This document shows, piece by piece, positions 1-4,660 of a stretch of 6,281 nucleotides of DNA. The first letter of the stretch is position 1; every line of letters starts with the position of its first letter. The position numbers and the translations under genes are program-made. Origin of the DNA: Candidatus Latescibacterota bacterium (lineage in GTDB: Bacteria; Latescibacterota; 4484-107); NCBI GenBank assembly GCA_030613045.1, contig JAUWMS010000161.1:1-6281 (forward strand), read 5' to 3'. The notes under the pieces were generated by a model. That model ran no database searches and was not told the origin of the DNA. It saw only the letters and a list, made by a program, of their open reading frames with translations.

Positions 1-162
1 GCCATCCAAAATGTCGAACTCGACCGCCTGGCCTTCACTCAACGACTTGAATCCATCGCCTTCAAGGGCTGAAAAATGGACGAACACATCATCGCCCTCT
101 TCCTGCTCGATGAATCCAACTCCCTTGCTGTCGCTGAACCACTTCACTGTTCCTGATGCCAA
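1..162 (-). CDS. Cold-shock domain protein (CspA family), N-terminal part, runs off the left edge
   Basis: Cold-shock proteins are small cytoplasmic single-stranded RNA/DNA-binding proteins that act as RNA chaperones and transcription antiterminators. The visible 54 residues begin (M)[17 protein letters not shown] and contain both nucleic-acid-binding motifs: the RNP1-like KGVGFI near residues 13-18 and the RNP2-like DVFVHFS near residues 25-31. The aromatic residues W8, F9, F17, F27, H29 and F30 are in the expected places. The family is usually about 65-70 residues, so only roughly the last dozen are missing. I chose the TTG start at 162 because a GAGGTG Shine-Dalgarno sits 6 nt upstream and the protein then starts exactly as in the family. 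An in-frame GTG at 171 lies inside that ribosome-binding site. The leader holds a promoter and an intrinsic terminator, described separately. Family assignment is near certain; which paralogue it is cannot be told. Confidence 0.95.
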   Translation of the reverse strand, partial: MASGTVKWFSDSKGVGFIEQEEGDDVFVHFSALEGDGFKSLSEGQAVEFDILDG

Positions 163-168
163 GATACT

Positions 169-174
169 CACCTC
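169..174 (-). promoter_or_regulatory. Ribosome binding site that fixes the TTG start of the cold-shock gene
   Basis: On the minus strand GAGGTG is followed by a 6-nt spacer and then TTG. This favours the TTG at 162-160 over the in-frame GTG at 171-169, which would overlap the Shine-Dalgarno itself. Confidence 0.75.
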
Positions 175-224
175 GCTTCCTTATAGGATATGTAGCGGCG
201 GGTGTTCTTGTCCGAGAATGCGCC

Positions 225-263
225 AAAAAAAACCACAAAAGCCGAGTACAACGCTTTTGTGGT
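225..263 (-). terminator. Intrinsic terminator inside the cold-shock gene leader
   Basis: The arms ACCACAAAAGC (232-242) and GCTTTTGTGGT (253-263) form a perfect 11-bp stem with a 10-nt loop. Read on the minus strand, the stem is followed directly by eight T residues (232-225, the first shared with the stem). On the plus strand no T-run follows, so the element works leftward. It lies about 63 nt before the cold-shock start codon and about 60 nt after the candidate promoter at 320-348. It therefore sits within the leader rather than at the end of a visible gene. It may be an attenuator or the end of a short RNA of about 90 nt. Confidence 0.85.
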
Positions 264-319
264 CCATGCTCTTAACACTTCCCATGCAAAAACTGCCTCC
301 AACTTGTTCAAGATGCGCT

Positions 320-348
320 AATGTACCCTTTTAGTCGGAAGATGTCAA
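320..348 (-). promoter_or_regulatory. Sigma-70 type promoter candidate for the cold-shock leader
   Basis: On the minus strand there is a perfect -35 TTGACA (348-343), a 17-bp spacer, and the -10 hexamer TACATT (325-320, four of six consensus positions). Transcription would start near 313 and run through the terminator at 263-225 before reaching the cold-shock start codon, giving a leader of about 150 nt. No better promoter was found between the terminator and the gene. Confidence 0.65.
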
Positions 349-692
349 GGACTTTTTTGGTTTTTGGGGATTTTTTAGAGCATTTCTCTCACGGAACCCA
401 CATTCGCCTGATCTGCCTCCGGATGATGCGGGAAGGAGCGGGCCGCGGCTCTCAGCGGAAATGGTTGCGTGCGTCTATAGTTTTGGAAGATGTGGCCGGG
501 GCCGTCAGGAAAACGAGGTTGACTTCGCGCAACTTCGTGGATAAGATCTATCGACAGGACGATGCAGGGAAATTCGGGGCGCCGGATCGGTCGGGCAAAA
601 CGTGGGTTCGGGCGCGATTGGCGTTCGGTGCGCAGCTTCTGTCGGATTTGTGGCACACGGCCTGGATGCGCAGTGCGGAGGAGATAGAATAG
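321..692 (+). pseudogene. Plus-strand gene remnant, possibly the C-terminal end of an S1/P1 nuclease-like protein
   Basis: This open frame of 123 codons ends with TAG at 690-692. Only its second half looks like real protein. From about residue 50 onward it has amphipathic helices, with segments such as SRNFVDKIYRQDDAGKF and RLAFGAQLLSDLWHTAW. The last segment resembles, from memory, the C-terminal helix of S1/P1 nuclease/phospholipase C-like proteins, but the assignment is weak. The first 40 residues are low quality and overlap the leftward cold-shock promoter. No Shine-Dalgarno precedes any of the ATGs (321, 342, 423, 426). A plus-strand terminator follows the stop by 28 nt, which supports a once-active rightward gene that lost its 5' part. 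Alternatives are a short unrecognised gene or a chance frame. The minus-strand frames across the same bases look like shadows. Confidence 0.35.
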
Positions 693-720
693 CATTACAG
701 GGACGGGAAGGCATGACCGG

Positions 721-789
721 AACCTGCCGCGTGATAACAGAAAACGCACTGTTCACCTTGCGTTCAAACTGTCACGCGGCAGGTTTTTT
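721..789 (+). terminator. Plus-strand intrinsic terminator with a nested hairpin
   Basis: AACCTGCCGCGTGA (721-734) pairs perfectly with TCACGCGGCAGGTT (772-785). CAG (738-740) can also pair with CTG (769-771). A nested stem AACGCA/TGCGTT (743-748, 759-764) fills the loop. The outer stem runs into six T residues (784-789) on the plus strand. On the minus strand it is followed by GGTTCC rather than T, so it is directional. It matches the end of the plus-strand remnant at 321-692 and does not serve the leftward FKBP gene. Confidence 0.75.
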
Positions 790-806
790 ACTTTCGTATC
801 ACGCTG

Positions 807-859
807 AACGCTTACAAGGAAACAAGCGTTGTTCCGGATCCCGGGCGCAACGATCCCGG
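807..859. repeat. Small hairpin and direct repeat downstream of the FKBP gene
   Basis: AACGCTT (807-813) and AAGCGTT (824-830) form a 7-bp stem with a 10-nt loop. The octamer GATCCCGG occurs at 837-844 and again at 852-859. Neither is followed by a leftward T-run, so there is no clear intrinsic terminator for the FKBP gene. Their role is unknown. Confidence 0.4.
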
Positions 860-864
860 TTCTG

Positions 865-1644
865 TTACTTTTCGATCCCTAACAGTTCCACCTCGAAGAT
901 GAGCGTGGCGTTCGGACCGATCCGCTGACCCGCGCCCCGTTCCCCATACGCGAGATTCGAGGGGATGAAAAGACGCACTTTGCTTCCCACCTTCATCAAC
1001 TGAAGCGCCTCGGTCCAGCCCGCAATCACGCCATTTACCGGGAAGGTAACAGGCTGCCCCCGCTTGTATGAACTGTCGAATTCCGTCCCGTCCAACAGCG
1101 TGCCCCGATAGTGCACTTTGACTCGATCCGTCGCCTTGGGTTTCGGGCCATCGCCCTCGTCGAGCACCACATATTGCAGGCCGCTTTCGGTCGTGATAAC
1201 CCCTTCCTTCTTTCTGTTCTCCGTCAGGAAGTCTTCTCCATCCTTTCGGTTTTTCTCCAAAGCATGCTTGATCTTCTCCGCCTGTTTTTCCTGCATTTTT
1301 TTGGAAAATTCCTTTCTGACCTCAACGGCACCCTCCGATGTGAGGAGAGGTTCCGTCCCCTCGAACGTGTCCCGCAAGCCAGCGAGGAGCGACGGGAGGT
1401 CTATGTCCGTCTGCATCTCTTTCAGAGAAGCTCCTATATCCATGCCCAGGGCGTACCCAAATCGTTCCGAGTCGCTCTTCAACGCATTTTTCTCCCCGGA
1501 CGAAGAGGACAATGTTGTTTTCGCTGTCCATGGCCAGCATAAACACTTCAACGCTTTCTTCGATGCGCTTTTCTCCCCGGACGAACAGGACAGCAGCGAC
1601 AGGGACAGGATCAACGCGACGAGCGTGGACAAAATCTGTTTCAT
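865..1644 (-). CDS. FKBP-type peptidyl-prolyl cis-trans isomerase, lipoprotein (FkpA/FklB-like)
   Basis: The enzyme catalyses proline cis-trans isomerisation and assists protein folding, here probably in the periplasm, anchored to a membrane. Residues 1-20 form a lipoprotein signal peptide ending in the lipobox LLSC, with C20 as the lipid-bearing cysteine. The next residue is Ser, which does not signal inner-membrane retention. An FKBP_N dimerisation region follows at about 58-150, with a Lys/Glu-rich helix at 106-147. The FKBP catalytic domain covers about 154-258. All the usual pocket residues are present: Y179, F189, D190, F201, V206, I207, W210, Y233 and F250. The 259-residue length fits the family. 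An ATG two codons upstream (1650) is only 2 nt from the Shine-Dalgarno, so the ATG at 1644 is preferred. The linker after the signal peptide is unusual, with a duplicated SSGEK..ALK segment separated by a Cys/Trp-containing stretch (residues 34-46). Confidence 0.95.
   Translation of the reverse strand: MKQILSTLVALILSLSLLSCSSGEKSASKKALKCLCWPWTAKTTLSSSSGEKNALKSDSERFGYALGMDIGASLKEMQTDIDLPSLLAGLRDTFEGTEPLLTSEGAVEVRKEFSKKMQEKQAEKIKHALEKNRKDGEDFLTENRKKEGVITTESGLQYVVLDEGDGPKPKATDRVKVHYRGTLLDGTEFDSSYKRGQPVTFPVNGVIAGWTEALQLMKVGSKVRLFIPSNLAYGERGAGQRIGPNATLIFEVELLGIEK
1488..1592. repeat. Imperfect in-frame direct repeat inside the FKBP gene
   Basis: The 24-nt segments at 1488-1511 and 1569-1592 differ at one base and are offset by 81 nt (27 codons). 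A second shared block, CTTCAACGC, occurs at 1477-1485 and 1546-1554 with an offset of 69 nt, so one copy carries 12 extra bases (codons for SASK). The protein thus has SSGEK at residues 21-25 and again at 48-52, each followed by ALK. This indicates a local duplication in the linker between lipid anchor and folded domain. Confidence 0.8.
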
Positions 1645-1652
1645 CTTCATTT

Positions 1653-1658
1653 CCTCCT
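1653..1658 (-). promoter_or_regulatory. Ribosome binding site that decides the FKBP start
   Basis: AGGAGG on the minus strand lies only 2 nt from the first ATG (1650-1648) but 8 nt from the second ATG (1644-1642). The second is therefore the likely start, giving MKQILSTL. Confidence 0.75.
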
Positions 1659-1708
1659 TGTGTTGGTGTTTGTTTTACTTGGTGACGAGACTTTCCGCCC
1701 CCAACCCT

Positions 1709-1738
1709 CTTTATAGCCTCCCTATTTTGGCTATAAAG
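1709..1738 (-). promoter_or_regulatory. Perfect dyad overlapping a candidate FKBP promoter
   Basis: CTTTATAGCC (1709-1718) and GGCTATAAAG (1729-1738) are perfect 10-bp inverted arms around a 10-bp spacer. Arm centres lie 20 bp apart, about two helical turns, as in operators bound by dimeric repressors. On the minus strand the arms contain a -35-like TTTATA (1737-1732) and a -10-like TATAAA (1715-1710), 16 bp apart. Transcription would begin near 1703, about 60 nt before the FKBP start. No leftward T-run follows, so it is not an intrinsic terminator. The dyad is certain; its promoter and operator roles are inferred. Confidence 0.5.
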
Positions 1739-1833
1739 ATAAGACAAATTGGCGAAAAAACCAAGTGCGAATTTTTGCTTATGTGTTTTTTCCGGGATGC
1801 TCCACGGCGGTTGAATTTGGATACGCCGCTTCG

Positions 1834-2958
1834 CTACCAGTCCATCGCCGCGCCGTCATCCGGTGCATACCTATGCGGATTCTTCCAATCGTCCTGGGTA
1901 ATTTTGTCCGCCAGCGCCTCCTCATCCAACTCGATCCCCAGGCCCGGGCCTTGAGGAAGCTCGATGAATCCATCTTTCACCACGAAGGGCTGCTTCAGAT
2001 AGCCCACGCCCAACGACCCCTGTTCCTGAATCAGGAAATTGGGAATGGAGGCGTCCAACTGGAGGCACGCGGCCAGCGCAATCGGCCCCAGCGGACAGTG
2101 AGGCGCGATCCCGGCGTAATAGCTCTCGGCCATCCCCGCAATCAACCGGCACTCGAAGATGCCTCCGGCGTGCGACAGGTCCGGCTGTAGGATGGAGGCG
2201 GCGCGTTGCTCCAAGATTTCCCGGAAGCCCCACTTCGTGAAAATGCGTTCCCCCGTGGCAATGGGAATGTGGGTCTTGCGCGCCAGGTCCGCCAGCACCG
2301 CGACGTTCTGGCACTGCACCGGCTCCTCCACGAACATCGGCTGGTAGGGCTCCAGAGCCTTGATCAATAGCATCGAGGTTTGCGGGCTGATCGCTCCGTG
2401 GAAGTCAATCGCGATGTCCACCTCCGGTCCCACGGCCTCGCGCATCGCGGCGAAAACTTCCGCCACCCGCTCTACAAAGGCCGGCGATTCCACGATGCGG
2501 GCCGGACGACCGCCGAATACCCCGGTCTTCATCGCGGTATAGCCTTCCCGCACGCAGGCTCTGGCACTCTCCGCCGCCTTCTCAGGGGTATCGCCACCAG
2601 CCCCCCTGTACACTCGAATCCGATCCCGAAGCGGTCCACCCAACAGGCTGTACACGGGCATGCCCGCGGCTTTTCCGGTCAGGTCCCAGAGGGCCTGCTC
2701 CACCCCGGAAAGCGCGCTGGTCAGAAGCGGTCCGCCGCGGTAGAATGCATGGCGGTACATCGCCTGCCAGTGGTGCACGACCCGGCGCGGATCTTGCCCG
2801 ATCAGATACGGCTCCAGTTCGGCAACCGCTTGCGCACACGTGAGCGCCCGTCCCTCTAAGATCGGTTCTCCCAGCCCGATCAGTCCCTCATCCGTATGGA
2901 CTTTGAGGAATAGGGAGCGAGGTTTCACCAGAAACGTCTCCAACTTTGTGATTTTCAT
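1834..2958 (-). CDS. dgoD: D-galactonate dehydratase-like enzyme (enolase superfamily)
   Basis: This family dehydrates a sugar acid, D-galactonate in the type enzyme, to the 2-keto-3-deoxy acid; it is cytoplasmic and Mg2+-dependent. The 374 residues align along their whole length with E. coli DgoD (382 residues) as I recall it. Shared features include the opening MKITK, YLIGQDP (51-57), YRGGP (73-77), the ILQPDLSHAGGI block (256-267) and the APHCPLGPIALAACL block (285-299). Metal ligands are D185 (in DFH), E211 (in EEP) and E237 (in GER). The catalytic histidines are H187 and H287, each offset by two from the E. coli numbering. The C-terminus, with DWKNP and a final acidic-aromatic DW, also matches. 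AAGGA lies 8 nt before the ATG. The gene has its own promoter and a long leader. No clear terminator was found downstream. Another aldonate substrate is possible. Confidence 0.9.
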   Translation of the reverse strand: MKITKLETFLVKPRSLFLKVHTDEGLIGLGEPILEGRALTCAQAVAELEPYLIGQDPRRVVHHWQAMYRHAFYRGGPLLTSALSGVEQALWDLTGKAAGMPVYSLLGGPLRDRIRVYRGAGGDTPEKAAESARACVREGYTAMKTGVFGGRPARIVESPAFVERVAEVFAAMREAVGPEVDIAIDFHGAISPQTSMLLIKALEPYQPMFVEEPVQCQNVAVLADLARKTHIPIATGERIFTKWGFREILEQRAASILQPDLSHAGGIFECRLIAGMAESYYAGIAPHCPLGPIALAACLQLDASIPNFLIQEQGSLGVGYLKQPFVVKDGFIELPQGPGLGIELDEEALADKITQDDWKNPHRYAPDDGAAMDW

Positions 2959-3150
2959 TGTGATGGTCCTTCTCTATGTCTTGAGGTGAAATAAAAACGG
3001 GGACGCCACTTCGATCCTCTCGTTCTTCTTTATTCTCTCCCTGCCGTTTCCCCAGATCTCACATGCCGCGGTTTCATCTTTTCCGCGGCTGCTCTTCTAT
3101 TCCGAAGAGCAGTTCGTTGGATCTCTATTTCGCTCCTCGGGGCGAAGATT
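2959..3150 (-). promoter_or_regulatory. Long structured leader of the dehydratase gene
   Basis: If the promoter at 3185-3157 is used, the mRNA has about 190 untranslated nucleotides. They contain a strong hairpin, CTGCTCTTC (3089-3097) with GAAGAGCAG (3104-3112), a 9-bp stem with a 6-nt loop. Next to it are two copies of the palindrome CCGCGG that can pair with each other (3066-3071 and 3083-3088). Neither hairpin is followed by a T-run. I recognise no known riboswitch. The segment explains the otherwise gene-free stretch upstream of the dehydratase. Confidence 0.4.
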
Positions 3151-3156
3151 CTTCGA

Positions 3157-3185
3157 AGGATAGGGAAATACAGTCCCATTGTCAA
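3157..3185 (-). promoter_or_regulatory. Sigma-70 promoter candidate for the dehydratase gene
   Basis: On the minus strand there is a perfect -35 TTGACA (3185-3180), a 17-bp spacer and the -10 hexamer TATCCT (3162-3157, four of six consensus positions). The flanking sequence on the upstream side (3186-3222) is A+T-rich, as expected for an UP-element region. The next leftward gene is the dehydratase at 2958. Confidence 0.7.
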
Positions 3186-3224
3186 GCATAGAACACATAA
3201 TTTGCATTATTCATAAATATAGTT

Positions 3225-3353
3225 AGCCACTTGCAAAAGCTCGAAAAAAGAGGGGACGCAACTCCGCTCGCAACGACAAAACGACTCTATTATTGTCATT
3301 GCGAGGCACGAAACGCAGAACAATCTCATCTGAGGAACGTTTTGCAAGTGGCT
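3225..3353. repeat. MITE-like palindromic repeat with 14-bp terminal inverted repeats
   Basis: AGCCACTTGCAAAA (3225-3238) is the perfect reverse complement of TTTTGCAAGTGGCT (3340-3353), bounding a 129-bp unit. Inside is a second inverted repeat, CTCGCAACGACAA (3267-3279) with TTGTCATTGCGAG (3293-3305), with one mismatch and a 13-nt loop. The unit has no coding capacity for a transposase, and no target-site duplication is obvious. The core with ATTGCGAG..CGAA..CAATCTC resembles short palindromic repeats that recur in many bacterial genomes. A leftward frame crossing it (3474-3223) is explained by the repeat and by gene-free flanks and is not taken as a gene. Confidence 0.7.
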
Positions 3354-3361
3354 CCGGAGGG

Positions 3362-3393
3362 AAAAAGCATTCTATTTTTCCTTTAGAATGCTT
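3362..3393 (-). terminator. Intrinsic terminator of the lactonase gene
   Basis: AAGCATTCTA (3365-3374) and TAGAATGCTT (3384-3393) form a perfect 10-bp stem with a 9-nt loop. On the minus strand the stem runs into five T residues (3366-3362). It lies about 70 nt beyond the lactonase stop. A weaker T-rich stretch on the plus side could allow some rightward termination. Confidence 0.8.
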
Positions 3394-3463
3394 CTTTGCT
3401 TTTGGGCAGCAAGACCTTTTTACAAAATCTGCCGCATTGTTTGGCTCGAAGCGGCGTGGAAGC

Positions 3464-4561
3464 TTATAGAACACTATGCATTATCTTCACACACACGGGC
3501 GTGGGCACCTCGGTCACGTGCCCTGTTGACACAAGTTCACCCGTCTGCCGGTCCATTCGAAATGTGACGATGGTATCCGTATCCTGATTGGCGGCCAACA
3601 GGAAGGTTCCGGTCGGGTCAATAGCGAAGTTGCGCGGGTTCTTGCCCTGTGTCGGCTCGTGGCCAACAACCGTGAGTTTGCCCGTATCTCCAGCGACTGC
3701 GAAGATCACAATACTGTCGTGACCGCGATTGGACCCATAGAGAAACTCGCCCGAGGGAGAAATATGCACATCGGCGCAGTAACTAATGCCTGTAAATGCT
3801 TCGGGAAGCGTGGAAATCGTTTGGTTCTCCCTGAGTCTTCCGTGCGCTTCATCATAGGTAAATGCGATCACTGTGTTGTCGAGTTCATTGATCACGTACG
3901 CATATTTGCAGCTGGGATGAAAAACGAAGTGGCGCGGTCCAGCCCCGGCTTTGACCTGAATCCACGGTTGTTCGTTGGGTTTCAGCTTGCCCTGGGCCAA
4001 ATCGAGCTGGTAGCTCATGATTCTGTCGAGTCCAAGATCCGGTGCAAAGGCGTAGCGATTGGCAGGATCCGGGATAATGGAGTGCGCGTGAGGAGCTTTG
4101 CGCTGTTCAGGCTCTATGTCCGAGGCTACGTGCTGAATGAATTCGGTCGCTTCACCCAATTGCCCGTTATTCTGTATGGGAAAAACGGACACACTGCCGC
4201 TCCCATAATTCGCCACCAACACAAATTGACCCGTCTTATCCACACTCACGTAGCACGGAGAAGTTCCGTGCGACGACTGCTGATTCAGAAACGTCAGTGC
4301 CCCGTTCTCGGGGGCGATGGAAAAGGCGCTTACCGCTCCACCCGGCTTACCGCCAAATTCTCCTGTTTCGTTTGCCGCATAGAGAGTGCGATGTTCCCGA
4401 TCGCTGGCCAGAAAGGATGGGCTCTCCACATAGGGGCCCGTTCCAACGAGTGTCAAGGCACCGGAGGATCCATCCAACCGATAGACGTAGATCCCTTCGC
4501 TCTCGCCACGTGTGTAGGTTCCGATATAGACGAGCATCTCTCCCTTATTTCGCTCTGCCAT
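3464..4561 (-). CDS. Seven-bladed beta-propeller lactonase (YbhE/6-phosphogluconolactonase family)
   Basis: Members hydrolyse sugar lactones such as 6-phosphogluconolactone or gluconolactone to the open acid. The 365-residue protein carries repeated propeller blades of the form 'P..  D..G..L.AN....V..F'. Examples are LYAANETGEF (60-69), FVLVANYGSGSVSVFPI (113-129), YAYVINELDNTVIAF (220-234), FLYGSNRGHDSIVIF (273-287) and LLAANQDTDTIVTF (321-334). Family landmarks are YIGTYT near the N-terminus (12-17), PHAHSIIPDP (157-166), AGPRHFVFHP (207-216) and PRNFAIDPTG (309-318). No signal peptide is seen with this start, so it is probably cytoplasmic. The frame is open 26 codons further upstream, but that extension covers a 31-bp palindrome, and a GGAGG lies 9 nt before the ATG at 4561. 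The VOC gene lies 99 nt upstream on the same strand. Substrate (phosphorylated or not) cannot be decided. Confidence 0.9.
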   Translation of the reverse strand: MAERNKGEMLVYIGTYTRGESEGIYVYRLDGSSGALTLVGTGPYVESPSFLASDREHRTLYAANETGEFGGKPGGAVSAFSIAPENGALTFLNQQSSHGTSPCYVSVDKTGQFVLVANYGSGSVSVFPIQNNGQLGEATEFIQHVASDIEPEQRKAPHAHSIIPDPANRYAFAPDLGLDRIMSYQLDLAQGKLKPNEQPWIQVKAGAGPRHFVFHPSCKYAYVINELDNTVIAFTYDEAHGRLRENQTISTLPEAFTGISYCADVHISPSGEFLYGSNRGHDSIVIFAVAGDTGKLTVVGHEPTQGKNPRNFAIDPTGTFLLAANQDTDTIVTFRMDRQTGELVSTGHVTEVPTPVCVKIMHSVL

Positions 4562-4570
4562 GGGCTGTGT

Positions 4571-4575
4571 CCTCC
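4571..4575 (-). promoter_or_regulatory. Ribosome binding site that decides the lactonase start
   Basis: GGAGG on the minus strand is 9 nt from the ATG at 4561-4559. The longer open frame starts at 4639, within the palindrome. The downstream ATG at 4537 has its AGGGAG only 2 nt away. Confidence 0.7.
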
Positions 4576-4612
4576 ACGTTCCGTTTGTTTGTACAGCGCT
4601 TCGTTTTGTCTG

Positions 4613-4643
4613 CGATGTGATGGAATTCAATTCCACCACATCG
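4613..4643. promoter_or_regulatory. 31-bp near-perfect palindrome upstream of the lactonase, candidate operator
   Basis: CGATGTGATGGAATT (4613-4627) and AATTCCACCACATCG (4629-4643) flank a single central base. Fourteen of fifteen positions are complementary, and the odd pair is a wobble in RNA. It lies 51 bp before the lactonase start and 17 bp beyond the VOC stop. No T-run follows on either strand, so it is not an intrinsic terminator. A dyad with a one-base centre is more natural for binding by a dimeric regulator than as an RNA hairpin, but a hairpin between two co-transcribed genes is also possible. Confidence 0.6.
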
Positions 4644-4660
4644 GTCTCTATTGTTCTGGC

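Noticed and set aside
375..756. Two minus-strand open frames opposite the plus-strand remnant
   Set aside because: Both are Arg/Pro-rich translations without a ribosome-binding site or family resemblance. The plus strand has the more protein-like helices and the matching terminator.
1322..1747. Second minus-strand frame overlapping the FKBP gene, with the repeat VLFVRGEK
   Set aside because: The repeat in this frame is only the duplicated FKBP linker read in another frame. The FKBP frame has the lipobox and catalytic domain.
1742..1780. Weak inverted repeat AAATTGGC/GCGAATTT as a terminator for the dehydratase
   Set aside because: It has one mismatch in eight pairs and a long loop. The T-run lies on the plus side only, so it does not suit a leftward transcript.
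1118..1954. Long plus-strand open frame opposite the FKBP gene
   Set aside because: It is antisense to a clear FKBP lipoprotein gene and extends into the dehydratase gene. Its translation is Ser/Pro/Phe-rich with no recognisable domain and no ribosome-binding site.
3225..3353. CRISPR-like or attachment-site reading of the repeated sequence
   Set aside because: There is a single inverted unit, not regularly spaced direct repeats, and no cas or integrase gene is nearby.
3223..3474. 83-codon minus-strand open frame between lactonase and dehydratase
   Set aside because: It runs over the lactonase terminator and the palindromic repeat. Its RNDNN-type translation is what such repeats produce, and it has no credible start.
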